From positions 22,498 through 86,497 of the forward strand of contig NZ_POQT01000017.1 of assembly GCF_002938435.1 (NCBI RefSeq): 64,000 nucleotides of DNA, written 5' to 3'. Made by a program: the position numbers and the translations under genes. The notes beneath the pieces were generated by a model. It was not told the DNA's origin. It did not search any database and was given only the letters and a program-made list of their open reading frames with translations. This document shows, piece by piece, positions 27,314 to 35,560 of this stretch (its first letter is position 1; every line of letters begins with the position of its first letter). The DNA is from Blastococcus saxobsidens (GTDB lineage Bacteria; Actinomycetota; Actinomycetes; Mycobacteriales; Geodermatophilaceae).

Positions 27314-27880
27314 TCACCAACGGTGGGCGACGTCGATCACCAGGCGCGGCCCCTCGCCGGACGACGCGACGCCCGGCAGGACGAACACGCGGAACGGCAG
27401 CCGGGCGCGCACCCCGAGCGCCAGGGTCGTCCGTCCTTCGAAGCTGCCTGCCCAGGCGACCTGCCGGAAGGTCGTGTAACCGGTGACGTCCACGACCTCC
27501 GTGCGGCTCGGCGGCCGGTAGGTCGCGTTGCCGTACTGGTCGTGGGCCGGTGCGCCGACGACGACCTGCAGGTCCGCGGCGCCGCGGACGGGCACCGGCC
27601 GGCCCGAACCGTCCTCGTGGACGGTGGGCACGTAGCCGACGTCGAAGGTGGCGAACCGGGTGTCCTCGCCGTTGAGGTCGATGACGAGGCGGTCGAAGCA
27701 CGCATGCCGGCCGGATCGGACGTCGTGGACCATCTCCCGGTCCCCGGACGCTGCTGTCTCCGCCAGCGAGCCCCAGGAGATCCCGCAGTAGGGCGCGGCC
27801 TGCGCCGGTGCGGGCGCCATCACGGCGGCGACCGCCGCGATGGCGAGGAGGACGAGCGGGCGGTGGATGGAACTGGTCAT
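27314..27880 (-). CDS. Secreted AMIN-like domain protein
   Basis: A 188-residue exported protein. A clear signal peptide (hydrophobic LVLLAIAAVAAVMAPAP, then AQA before APYCG) ends near residue 29. The mature part is a single beta-rich domain with YCGISWGS, HACFDRLVIDLNG and the C-terminal RLVIDVAHRW, as in AMIN-like proteins of actinobacteria. One Cys pair could form a disulfide. It is divergent from a lipoprotein gene. AMIN domains bind the cell envelope; ligand here is unknown. Confidence 0.8.
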   Translation of the reverse strand: MTSSIHRPLVLLAIAAVAAVMAPAPAQAAPYCGISWGSLAETAASGDREMVHDVRSGRHACFDRLVIDLNGEDTRFATFDVGYVPTVHEDGSGRPVPVRGAADLQVVVGAPAHDQYGNATYRPPSRTEVVDVTGYTTFRQVAWAGSFEGRTTLALGVRARLPFRVFVLPGVASSGEGPRLVIDVAHRW

Positions 27881-28166
27881 GGCGGCCTCCCTGGCGCGCT
27901 TCGGACGCGGCTGCGTCGCCGTCAGAGTCCGCCGACACGCCCCGTACCACCACGGGTCGCGAATGCCAGGTATTGCCGATCTTCCGGCGTGTCGTCCGGC
28001 AGGATGTGTGGTGATGCGCGGGTCTGTGACTGATCGTGATCGGGCGGATGTCGCCGGTGGACGGCGGCGCTCCACGAGGCTGCCCGGGCAGGCGCCGCGC
28101 CCGCCGTTCCGACGTCTCCGGGGCGGGGGGCGGAACGCATGGTGCGGCCGCGCCGTTGGGCTGGTC

Positions 28167-28982
28167 GTGATCTCCTGCCTGCGGCGGCTCCTGCTGGTGC
28201 TCGGCGCCGTCGTCGTCCTGACCGGTTGTGCCGGTCCGGCCGCCCCGACGTCCGCCGGTCCGCAGGTGCTCGCGGCGGAGGAGGTGTTCGCGGCGGCTCC
28301 GGCCGTGGTGCCCGATCCCTCGGGTACGTCGGCGACCCTGGAGGTCTCGACCGACATCGACATGGCCTGCGCGGTGGTGTTCGGCCGCGACGAGTCCCTC
28401 GGGGACGGGATCGCCACGGATGCCGACATGGGCGGTGGTGCCCACGCCCAGCACCAGGCGGTCATGCGCGGGCTCGAGCCCGACACCGAGTACTTCTACC
28501 GGGTGCAGGGGTCCGGCGCCGACGGCAGCCTCTACCGCAGTGAGCTGATGAGCTTCCGGACGGCGCCGGCGGAAACCGTCACCGTGCCCGGTGCGAACGT
28601 GGCTCCGGAGGCGGACGTCGCCGGGGTCAGCTCCGAGTTCTCCGCTGCCTACGCCGCAGCCAACGCCGTCGACGGCGACCTCGCCACGGAGTGGTCCAGT
28701 GACGGCGATGGCGACGACGCGTCGGTCACCCTGGACCTGGGCCGACCGGTCGACGTGGTGGGAGTGGCGCTGCGCAGCCGGTCGATGAGCGACGGCTCGT
28801 CGGTCATCGAGACCTTCACCGTCACGGTGGACGGTGGGCAGGTCCACGGTCCCTTCGAGGCGGGCACGGACGTCGTGGTCAACGAGGCCGACTTCACCGG
28901 CCAGGTGCTCAGGATCGACGCCGTGACGACCAGCGGCGGCAACACCGGTGCTGCAGAGATCGAGGTCTACGAGCGGCAGTGA
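28167..28982 (+). CDS. Lipoprotein with Fn3-like and discoidin-like domains
   Basis: A 271-residue predicted lipoprotein. The signal sequence ends in lipobox LTGC. Residues 35-135 resemble an Fn3/purple-phosphatase-N domain (LEPDTEYFYRVQG, then LMSFRTAP). Residues 140-270 look like an F5/8 type C (discoidin) domain: NAVDGDLATEWSS, VTLDLGRPVDVVGVAL, ending in AEIEVYE. Such domains bind carbohydrates or surfaces. Start choice is weak: GTG 28167 has no ribosome site, and longer in-frame starts exist, but it places the signal at the N-terminus. Confidence 0.75.
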   Translation: MISCLRRLLLVLGAVVVLTGCAGPAAPTSAGPQVLAAEEVFAAAPAVVPDPSGTSATLEVSTDIDMACAVVFGRDESLGDGIATDADMGGGAHAQHQAVMRGLEPDTEYFYRVQGSGADGSLYRSELMSFRTAPAETVTVPGANVAPEADVAGVSSEFSAAYAAANAVDGDLATEWSSDGDGDDASVTLDLGRPVDVVGVALRSRSMSDGSSVIETFTVTVDGGQVHGPFEAGTDVVVNEADFTGQVLRIDAVTTSGGNTGAAEIEVYERQ

Positions 28983-29148
28983 GCCGCAGCGCCGCCGAGG
29001 TGTGGCCCACGTCCACCCCGGCGAGGCCGAGCAGGTGACCACGCGAGCTCCCGGGTCGATCCTCGCGGCGAGGAGCGCTGTGACGACCCCGACGATCGCG
29101 TGTTCCGTGCGGGGCGTCGCCCGGCGCTGCGGCGGGTGCTGGATGCGG

Positions 29149-30546
29149 TCACAGGCCCCGGTCGGCTTCGAGCAGTCGCAGCCAGACCTCGCTGACGGTC
29201 GGGAACGCGGGCACGGCGTGCCACAGGGTGTCGATGGGAACCTTGCCGACGACGGCGATCGTCGCCGCATGCAGCATCTCGCCGACGTTCGGCCCCACGA
29301 ACGTCGCGCCGACGACGACCCGCTGCTGCTGGTCGATCACCAGTTGGGCCCGGCCGCGCACCTCGTCGCCGAGCAGCGCCCCACCAGCCACCGAGCCGAT
29401 CTCGTAGGTGACCGTCTTCACGTCGACCCCGGCGTCGCGCGCCTGCTGCTCGGTCCGCCCGACCGCTGCGAGCTCCGGGTCGGTGAACATGACCTGGGGC
29501 ACGGCTGTGTGGTCGGCCCAGGCCGAGCGGTCCTTGCCGGCGACGATGTCGCCGACCAGCCGTGCCTGGTACTTGCCCTGGTGCGTGAGGAGCGCGCGCC
29601 CGTTGACGTCCCCCGCGGCGTACAACCAGCCGCCGTCCACCGCCGTCACCCGCAGCTGGTCGTCGACCCGCAACGGCCCGCCTGGTTCCAGGCCGACGGC
29701 CTCGAGGCCGAGGTCGTCGGTGTTGGCGGCCCGGCCGGCCGCGACGAGGAGCTCCTCGCCGACGAGTTGGGTGCCGTCGTCCAGCGCGATGGTGACCGGC
29801 CCGTCCACGCCGTCCCGGGAGGCGTGGACGACGGACCTGCCGGTGCGCACGGTGATGCCCTCGGTGCGGAACGCGTCGGCGAGCAGCTCGCTCGCCCAGG
29901 GCTCGAAGCCGCCGACCAGGCGGTCGGACCGCTCCACGACGGTGACCTCGCGCGCGCCCAGTCGCCGGTACGCCTGGGCCATCTCGCAGCCGGCGACGCC
30001 GCCACCGAGGACGAGCAGCCGGTCGGGGATGTCCTTGGCCGTGGTGACGTCGCGGTTGTCCCAGGGCCGGATCTCGTCCAGTCCGTCGACCGGGGGAGTG
30101 GTGGCCCGCGACCCCGTCGCAACGACGACGGCTCGCCGGGCGAGCAACCGCTGCCTCGCACCGTCGGCCGAGGTCACCGTGACCTCGCGCTCGCCGGTCA
30201 GCCGTGCCTGCCCCCGGACCAGGGTGGCGTCGATGCCGTCGAGCCACTGCACCTGCCCGTCGTCGTGCAGGTGGGAGATGAAGCCGTCCCGCCGGCGCAG
30301 CACCGCATCGGTGTCGACGTCCCCGGTCACCGCCTCCGCGGCGCCGGGCAGCCGGCGCGCGGCAGCAAGGGCATGGGTGGGGCCGAGCAGCGCTTTGCTC
30401 GGGATGCACGCCCAGTAGGAGCACTCCCCGCCGACGAGCTCTCGCTCGACGACGGCCACACTCAGCCCGTTGTCGCGGGCGTACCAGGCGACGTTAGTGC
30501 CGGTCGATCCGGCTCCCAGGACGATGACGTCGTAGGTGGTGCTCAT
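29149..30546 (-). CDS. Disulfide-reductase-like FAD/NAD(P) oxidoreductase
   Basis: A 465-residue flavoprotein of the lipoamide dehydrogenase/mercuric reductase family. The FAD motif is VIVLGAGSTGTNVA, the redox pair is C42 and C47 in GGECSYWACIPSKALL, the NAD(P) motif is VLGGGVAGCEMAQA, and the FAD-ribityl Asp lies in LYAAGDVNG. Near the C-terminus the usual His of HPTxSE is replaced: the sequence reads VPAFPTVSEVW. The acid-base His of disulfide reductases is therefore missing, so the real substrate may not be a disulfide. It is 324 bases from the broken mycoredoxin on the same strand, part of a redox group. Confidence 0.85.
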   Translation of the reverse strand: MSTTYDVIVLGAGSTGTNVAWYARDNGLSVAVVERELVGGECSYWACIPSKALLGPTHALAAARRLPGAAEAVTGDVDTDAVLRRRDGFISHLHDDGQVQWLDGIDATLVRGQARLTGEREVTVTSADGARQRLLARRAVVVATGSRATTPPVDGLDEIRPWDNRDVTTAKDIPDRLLVLGGGVAGCEMAQAYRRLGAREVTVVERSDRLVGGFEPWASELLADAFRTEGITVRTGRSVVHASRDGVDGPVTIALDDGTQLVGEELLVAAGRAANTDDLGLEAVGLEPGGPLRVDDQLRVTAVDGGWLYAAGDVNGRALLTHQGKYQARLVGDIVAGKDRSAWADHTAVPQVMFTDPELAAVGRTEQQARDAGVDVKTVTYEIGSVAGGALLGDEVRGRAQLVIDQQQRVVVGATFVGPNVGEMLHAATIAVVGKVPIDTLWHAVPAFPTVSEVWLRLLEADRGL

Positions 30547-30582
30547 CGAGTGCCCTCCGAGGGTCTCAGGGTGGATGGCCCG

Positions 30583-30825
30583 CTACGCGCCGAGCCGGGC
30601 GACGACGTCGTCGAGTGGCGGGTTGGTGAGTGCCGACCCGTCGTCGAACACGACCGTGGGGACGGTCTGGTTGCCCCCGTTGACGCTCATCACGTACTAC
30701 GCGGCATCGGGGTCCCGTTCGATGTCGACGGCGGTGTAGGCGATACCGGCACGGTCGAGCTGCTTCATCAGTCGATGGCAGTAGCCGCACCACGGCGGGC
30801 TGTAGACGGTGAGTTCCCGACGCAT
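30583..30825 (-). pseudogene. Mycoredoxin-like glutaredoxin with in-frame amber
   Basis: An 80-codon glutaredoxin/mycoredoxin frame with CxxC (C13 and C16 in SPPWCGYC). It is interrupted by a TAG at 30697-30699 (codon 43). The frame then continues without shift into the conserved second half (SVNGGNQTVPTVVF, then LTNPPLDDVVARL). One substitution, most simply GAG to TAG, explains it. The truncated 42-residue product would lack the cis-Pro and C-terminal helices. Intact, it would reduce mycothiol-mixed disulfides. It may be a recent pseudogene or a sequencing error. Confidence 0.8.
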
Positions 30826-30850
30826 GGGTCGCTCCTGCGTTCGTGGGGGT

Positions 30851-30885
30851 GTCGCGGGCCGGGTGCTCCCGCCCCGGCCCGCGAC
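30851..30885. terminator. Hairpin after the AhpD-like gene
   Basis: Perfect 13-base arms (30851-30863 and 30873-30885) with a nine-base loop, 14 bases downstream of the AhpD-like stop on the minus strand. It probably separates that gene from the broken mycoredoxin gene. Confidence 0.7.
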
Positions 30886-30899
30886 GGCGGCGACTCGGG

Positions 30900-31439
30900 T
30901 CAGAGGGCCGGGGCCGGGGGGAGGTCCAGGTCGGTCTGGACCAGGTGGTTGAAGTAGTTGGTGAACAGGTTCAGCGCGACGTGCGCCGACGTCTCGGTGA
31001 GCTCGGCGTCGGTCCAGCCGGCGTCGAGCGCCGCCTGCCAGGTGGCGTCCTGGACGTGCCCGACCTCGCTGGTCTGTTCGCGCACCAGTGCGAGCAGCGC
31101 ACCCAGCTTCGGGTCCTCGACCTGGCCGCGGCGGATGTCGATCGTCTCCTGCTGGCTGAGCCCGGCTGCCTTGCCGCCGGCGGTGTGCGCGGCCTGGCAG
31201 TAGGAGCACTCGTCGACGTTGGCCACGGCGAGTGCGATGGCCTCACGGGTCCGGCCGTCGAACGTGCCGGTGTCCTGCATGACCTGCTGGATGGCGGCGT
31301 AGGTCTGGAGCACGGCGGGGGAGTGCGCCATCCCGCCGTGGATGTTGAGGACCTTGCCGAACCGGGCCTCGAGGGCCTTGAGCACGTCACGGCTGCCCTC
31401 GGGCGCGGAGTCGACGGTGTGGACGGGGATGCGGGGCAT
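30900..31439 (-). CDS. AhpD-like carboxymuconolactone decarboxylase family protein
   Basis: A 179-residue protein of the AhpD/CMD fold. The redox centre is the CxxC with a following His (C78, C81 and H85 in VDECSYCQAAHTAGG), as in AhpD-type alkylhydroperoxidases. N-terminal VLNIHGGMAHSPAVLQTY is also typical. The ATG at 31439 has GGCGAA upstream as a weak ribosome site. Its neighbours (flavoprotein, mycoredoxin, Crp regulator) fit peroxide or thiol stress. The reductant here is unknown. Confidence 0.9.
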   Translation of the reverse strand: MPRIPVHTVDSAPEGSRDVLKALEARFGKVLNIHGGMAHSPAVLQTYAAIQQVMQDTGTFDGRTREAIALAVANVDECSYCQAAHTAGGKAAGLSQQETIDIRRGQVEDPKLGALLALVREQTSEVGHVQDATWQAALDAGWTDAELTETSAHVALNLFTNYFNHLVQTDLDLPPAPAL

Positions 31440-31555
31440 GGTTCGCCTTTCGTCGGAGGTGGGAGATGCGGCCCTGCGGCCTCGGCGGCACAGCGCCGCC
31501 GGCTGCGTGGCTGTGCCGGGTTTGTCACCTGGATTGCAGTCTTGGGGGCGATCCG

Positions 31556-32206
31556 TCACGCGGCGAGCGACTGGACCGTCTCGTCCGTCGTCAGGACAGC
31601 GCCGGCGATGTACCGGAAATTGGTGAGCGCGGCGGCGTACCCGTCCCCCATCTCGGGGTGCTGCGCGGCGGCGGTGGCGTCGGAGACGACGGCCACCTCG
31701 AAGCCCTGCTCGAGCAGTTCGCGCAGGTGGCTCTCGACGCACAGGTTCGCGGACATGCCGGCGAGGACGACCTTGGTGACGCCGCGCTTGCGCAGTTGCA
31801 GGACGAGGTCGTTCTGCTCGGGCCCGTAGACCTTGTGCGGGCTGCACACGACGGTCCGCCCGTCCTCGAGGTAGGGCTTGTACTGCTCGAGCCAGTCGGC
31901 GCCGGAACCGGTGAAGCCCTGCATCTGCAATGGGCCGGGGCGGTCGAACATGCCGATCTCGTGCATCTTCTGCTCCAGCGTGCCGCCGAACTCCCACTCG
32001 TGATCGTGCGGGAAGTAGTAGTGCGGGCTGACGAAGAGGGGAATACCGGTCTGCTCGGCGGCGGTCAGCAGTTGCTCGATGTGCTCGACCGTGCCGTTCT
32101 CCTCGACGCTGGTGCCCACCAGTTCCCAGGTGGCGCCGTCGGGGCTGAGGAAGTCGTTCTGCGGGTCGGTCAGTACCAGGGCGGTGTCGCCGGTGGTGAG
32201 TTGCAC
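31556..32206 (-). CDS. Isochorismatase-family cysteine hydrolase
   Basis: A 216-residue hydrolase. The catalytic triad positions are seen as Asp in LVLTDPQNDFLS, Lys in the middle of the protein (VVCSPHKVYGPEQND) and the nucleophile Cys in VVLAGMSANLCVESHLRE with the cis-peptide before it. The GTG at 32206 has GGAGG at proper distance. It is followed by the AhpD-like gene 116 bases later. The family includes nicotinamidases and ureidoacrylate or carbamoylsarcosine hydrolases; the substrate cannot be told from sequence. Confidence 0.9.
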   Translation of the reverse strand: MQLTTGDTALVLTDPQNDFLSPDGATWELVGTSVEENGTVEHIEQLLTAAEQTGIPLFVSPHYYFPHDHEWEFGGTLEQKMHEIGMFDRPGPLQMQGFTGSGADWLEQYKPYLEDGRTVVCSPHKVYGPEQNDLVLQLRKRGVTKVVLAGMSANLCVESHLRELLEQGFEVAVVSDATAAAQHPEMGDGYAAALTNFRYIAGAVLTTDETVQSLAA

Positions 32207-32402
32207 GGGTCCTCCAGGGCGGTCGGACGGGATTCGTCGTGCTCCGGCCATCCCCAGCGCGGGCAGGTCGAGGCGTCGACTGTCATCCCGGATGCCGAGT
32301 CGGTCGGCACCGGCCATTCCCGGTGAATGACGGCTGCCGTGCTCCGTGGTGGGTGCCGTCTCTGAACCCGGCACTGCCGAGAGGTGAATGCGCCTCAGGT
32401 GG

Positions 32403-33113
32403 CTATCCGCGCGTTGGTTGCGGCAGGAGATCCCCACCGAGCAGTGCCTTCAGCCCCGGGACGTCGAGCAGCTCCACCTGGCCGTAGCCGTTCCTGATGA
32501 GCTCGGCCTCGGTGAGGGTGCGCATGACCCGGCTCACCGACTGCCGTCGGGCCCCGACCAGGTCGGCTATCACTTCGTGGGTGAGCCGGACGACGACCCG
32601 GCCGGATTGCTGCTCCTGCTGTTCCAGCAGGATGAAGGTCACCTGCGCCTCCAGGCGGCGGGTCATCATCACGGCCAGCCGACGGCGGTCGGCATCCAGG
32701 CGGCGGGCGATCGAAGCCATCCAGCGCAGGGAGAGCGCCGGGAACTGCTGCAACAGGCGGATCCATTCATCGTCGGTGATCTCGATCACCCAGGTATCGC
32801 GGGAGGCGACGGCGTCGAAGGGCATCGGCGATCCGAGCAGGACGGGGATGTCGGCGATGACGCCGCCGCGGCGCACGAGTGCCATGACCACCCGCCCGCC
32901 GCTGGGCAGCCGGGCCAGCAGTTCCAGCTCACCGTCGAGGACGACCAGGACCCGGTGGGTCTCCTGGCCGGCTGCGGCGACGAGCTGCCCGGCCGCAGCC
33001 CCTCGCGGGGTACCGGTCTTGCGCAGATGGGCGAGCATCTCACCCTCCAGGAGCGTCAGGTCGTGCCGGGCGGAGACTCCGCTGATCCAGCGACCGCGCG
33101 GCCCCACGGTCAT
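32403..33113 (-). CDS. Crp/Fnr-family transcriptional regulator
   Basis: A 236-residue regulator. The N-terminal cyclic-nucleotide-binding-like barrel includes VLVVLDGELELLARLPSG and GGVIADIPVLLGS. The dimer helix follows, then the winged helix-turn-helix with LTHEVIADLVGARRQSVSR as recognition region (about residues 175-200). There are no Cys residues, so it cannot be an Fe-S or thiol sensor like FNR. The glutamate/arginine pair for cAMP binding is not evident, so the effector is unknown. A cluster of palindromic half-sites lies 120 bases upstream. It may control the redox genes that follow. Confidence 0.9.
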   Translation of the reverse strand: MTVGPRGRWISGVSARHDLTLLEGEMLAHLRKTGTPRGAAAGQLVAAAGQETHRVLVVLDGELELLARLPSGGRVVMALVRRGGVIADIPVLLGSPMPFDAVASRDTWVIEITDDEWIRLLQQFPALSLRWMASIARRLDADRRRLAVMMTRRLEAQVTFILLEQQEQQSGRVVVRLTHEVIADLVGARRQSVSRVMRTLTEAELIRNGYGQVELLDVPGLKALLGGDLLPQPTRG

Positions 33114-33231
33114 GTGCTCTCCTCTGGTGTGCGGTGGTCTTCGGATCGTGCACGTGCCCGCCGGTCGGTGCTCCGTGCGCGCGCACCGCCGAGAGCCGAG
33201 CCACGCACGAGCGGCGGTGCGAAGCCCTGAC

Positions 33232-33261
33232 TGTCACCTCGAGTGCGGTGACAGTGTCACC
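33232..33261. promoter_or_regulatory. Cluster of inverted TGTCACC half-sites
   Basis: TGTCACC at 33232-33238, GGTGACA at 33247-33253, and TGTCACC at 33255-33261. The last two form the perfect 15-base palindrome with one central base; the first two form another inverted pair around eight bases. The cluster lies about 120 bases upstream of the Crp/Fnr start. A dimeric regulator, possibly the Crp protein itself, could bind. A single TGTCACC also lies at 31523-31529 before the AhpD-like gene. Confidence 0.55.
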
Positions 33262-33346
33262 GGAGCCGTGTCGAGCACCAGCTCGTGAGTCCGCTGTACC
33301 GCGCCAGTCGCCGGCCTGGTGCCGTCCGCCGGCGCAAGGAGGAGTG

Positions 33347-33505
33347 ATGGTCACGAGGGAGCTGGTCAGCGACGCGGCACCGGCCGGAGCCACCGGCTAC
33401 CGCGGGCCCCTCGACGACCGGGCGCACACCGGTAGCTCAGCCGGCACCGCGGCACCGCCGCCGCGGCAGTCGCCTGGCGGTGGTCGTCGGCGACCACGAG
33501 GATGA
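33347..33505 (+). CDS. Possible 52-residue peptide or gene remnant
   Basis: A short frame starting MVTRELVSDAAPAGATGYRG behind a very strong ribosome site (AAGGAGG at 33336-33342, four bases before the ATG). It ends Pro/Arg/Gly-rich without a recognisable domain. The sequence just after the stop, read in the next frame, has a faint response-regulator look, so the frame may be the intact start of a frameshifted gene. I cannot assign a function. Confidence 0.3.
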   Translation: MVTRELVSDAAPAGATGYRGPLDDRAHTGSSAGTAAPPPRQSPGGGRRRPRG

Positions 33506-33837
33506 CGTCCGGGTGCTGGTCGTGAGTGCAGGAGGTCCCGCAGTCCTCGTCCTGGCCGGTGTGGACGCCGGCGTCCTGCATGCCGGCGTCCTGGACGCCG
33601 GCCGCGACCTCCGGCGTGCACCGGGCGATGCGTCCCCGGCCCACATCGATCCGCAGGGGTGGGGTGGCACGTGATGGTGCACGGGAGCGCGCTGCTCCGC
33701 CTCGCCCGTGCCGCACGCCGGCCGGCCATGACCGGGCCCGCCCACGCGAGGATCGTCGAGGTGGTCGCTCCCGTCCCGGTCGGCAACCGGTACGTGCGCG
33801 TCGACCCCGGACGGGCCGGGGACGGGCCGTGGCGGCG

Positions 33838-34542
33838 ATGACCGCCCACCTCGGTCCGTCAGCGGACCGGCCCGTCGAGGACGAGGGACGACGACGTTTC
33901 GTGTGGGGCCGGCTGACCCTGCTGGTGCTCGTGGTCACGATGGGGGCGGTGGTCGCGGCCCTGGTCGGGTTGCCCGATGCGGAGCAGGTGCGGGCGGACG
34001 TCGCCGCGATGGGGCGGGCGGCGCCTGCGCTGTTCATCCTGCTGTACGCCGGGGCGACCCTCGCGCCGCTTCCGAAGAACGTGCTCAGCGCGGCGGCCGG
34101 TCTGCTGTTCGGGCTCGTCGAGGGGGTCGGGGTCGTCCTGCTGGGGGCGCTGCTGGGTGCGCTGGCCGCCTTCGCGCTGGGACGGGCGCTGGGCCGGGAT
34201 GCGGTCGAACGACTCACCGGCGCACGGGTGGCCCGCGTCGATGCGCTGCTCAGCCGGCATGGGCTGCTGGCGGTCCTGGGCGTGCGGTTGGTGCCGGTGC
34301 TGCCCTTCACCGCGATCAACTACGCCGCCGGGCTGACCGCCGTCCGCATCCGCGACTACGTGCTCGGCACCGCCCTCGGGATCATCCCCGGCACGGTCGC
34401 GTACGTCGCGCTCGGCGCATACGGCACGTCCCCGGGATCGTGGCCGTTCGTCGTGGCCGCCCTGGTCCTCGTCGCGCTGACCGCCGGAGGCGTGGTCGCC
34501 GCGCGCCGCTACCGCCGCCGCGGAACGGTGCCGGAATCGTGA
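33838..34542 (+). CDS. TVP38/TMEM64-family (DedA-like) membrane protein
   Basis: A 234-residue membrane protein of the SNARE-associated Golgi/VTT superfamily. After a 25-residue cytoplasmic start come five hydrophobic segments. Family motifs are TLAPLPKNVLSAAAGLLFG, GALLGALAAFALGRALG with the conserved Gly-rich loop, and LGVRLVPVLPFTAINYAAG, where the Arg and Pro are diagnostic. GTG 33829 would add three residues. Such proteins are linked to lipid scrambling and envelope stress. It is a single gene before DUF427. Confidence 0.9.
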   Translation: MTAHLGPSADRPVEDEGRRRFVWGRLTLLVLVVTMGAVVAALVGLPDAEQVRADVAAMGRAAPALFILLYAGATLAPLPKNVLSAAAGLLFGLVEGVGVVLLGALLGALAAFALGRALGRDAVERLTGARVARVDALLSRHGLLAVLGVRLVPVLPFTAINYAAGLTAVRIRDYVLGTALGIIPGTVAYVALGAYGTSPGSWPFVVAALVLVALTAGGVVAARRYRRRGTVPES

Positions 34543-34747
34543 GGACGCTTCCGGGGCCGTGCCGGAGGTCGTCTCGGTGACCGGTTCGGCCGCCGAGCCC
34601 GACCGGCCAGGGCGGCGCAGGAAGGCACCGGTTCCCGCCGGCCGACACGGGTGACGGGTCCGGCGTCCCGTCTCCCGGCGCCCTGCCGTGCCGCCCGGCC
34701 ATCGGGGGGTGCCGCGGCACGACCGAGCGGATCCCGGCGGTCCCGCC

Positions 34748-34753
34748 TACGGT
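34748..34753 (+). promoter_or_regulatory. Candidate -10 element of the DUF427 gene
   Basis: TACGGT ends six bases before the ATG at 34760; no ribosome site is seen. The remainder of the gap from 34543 holds nothing else I can recognise. Confidence 0.45.
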
Positions 34754-34759
34754 CGGATC

Positions 34760-35554
34760 ATGTCGCTGACTCTCGGCACCGGCCCGCTCGCCCGGCCCTC
34801 GGAGGGCAGCCTGAACGCCGACCTGTGGTCGGTCGCCCCGGCGCATGCGCTCTACCTGCACCCGTTGCAGGAGCGCATCCGCGGAGTGCTGGCCGGGCAG
34901 ACCGTCGTCGACACCACCGGCGCGCTGCTGCTGCACGAGACCGGGCTGCTCCCCCGCTGGTACCTCCCGCTGGCTGACATCGCACCCGGCCTGCTGCAGG
35001 CCAGCGACACCCGCACGACCTGTCCGTTCAAGGGGGAGGCCACCTACTGGCACCTGCAGGTCGGCGAGCACCGGGTGGAGGACGCCGCCTGGTCCTATCC
35101 CGATCCGGTTCCCGGGTGCCCCCCGTTGGCCGGGCTGGTCTCCTTCTACCCCGAGCGCCTCGACACCTGGCTGATCGAGGAGGAGGAGATGCTCGGCCAC
35201 CCACGTGATCCGTTCCACCGGGTCGACGCCCGGCGCTCCGCCCGGCACGTCGTCGTCAGCGTCGGCGGGCAGGTGGTCGCCGAGACGCGGGCCCCGGTGG
35301 CGGTCTTCGAGACCGGCCTGCCGGTGCGCTGGTACGTCCCGGAGGCCGACGTGCGCGACGGAGTGCTCGAGCCGAGCGACACCACGACGGTCTGCCCGTA
35401 CAAGGGGGTGGCGGGCTACGAGCACGTCACCGTCGACGGCCGGCGGTACGACGACGCGGCGTGGTGCTACCGCGATCCGCTGCTGGAGGCTCTCCCGGTG
35501 GCCGGGTACCGCTCCTTCGACGGGGACGACGTCACGGTGCAGGTGAGCGCCTGA
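34760..35554 (+). CDS. Tandem DUF427 domain protein
   Basis: A 264-residue protein with two DUF427 copies. The first (about residues 40-120) carries GLLPRWYLPLADI, CPFKGEATYWHLQVG and AAWSYPDP. The second (about 165-260) repeats the pattern as GLPVRWYVPEADV, CPYKGVAGYEHVTV and AAWCYRDP. DUF427 has a small beta-barrel fold of unknown function, and the repeated CPxKG segment is its signature. It has no signal peptide or membrane helix. It is convergent with the HAD gene, six bases apart. Confidence 0.9.
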   Translation: MSLTLGTGPLARPSEGSLNADLWSVAPAHALYLHPLQERIRGVLAGQTVVDTTGALLLHETGLLPRWYLPLADIAPGLLQASDTRTTCPFKGEATYWHLQVGEHRVEDAAWSYPDPVPGCPPLAGLVSFYPERLDTWLIEEEEMLGHPRDPFHRVDARRSARHVVVSVGGQVVAETRAPVAVFETGLPVRWYVPEADVRDGVLEPSDTTTVCPYKGVAGYEHVTVDGRRYDDAAWCYRDPLLEALPVAGYRSFDGDDVTVQVSA

Positions 35555-35560
35555 CGCGGG

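Larger units (their letters stand above)
33114..33837. other. Intergenic region between the Crp and TVP38 genes
   Basis: 724 bases with no confident gene. Left part: divergent promoter DNA with the half-site cluster at 33232-33261. Middle: a short frame with a strong ribosome site (33347-33505). Right part: GC-rich sequence with direct repeats of gccggcgtcctg near 33566-33600 and open frames in several phases, none with family motifs. The phrase RLAVVVGDHEDDVRVLV in a plus frame faintly recalls a response-regulator N-terminus and may be a gene remnant. Confidence 0.5.

Noticed and set aside
30697..30699. Amber codon as programmed pyrrolysine or similar recoding
   Set aside because: No recoding genes or structural element are seen, and Glu is the likely ancestral residue at a non-catalytic position.
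33427..33475. tRNA-like D arm (ggtagctcag)
   Set aside because: No matching anticodon arm, T loop or acceptor stem follows within 80 bases.
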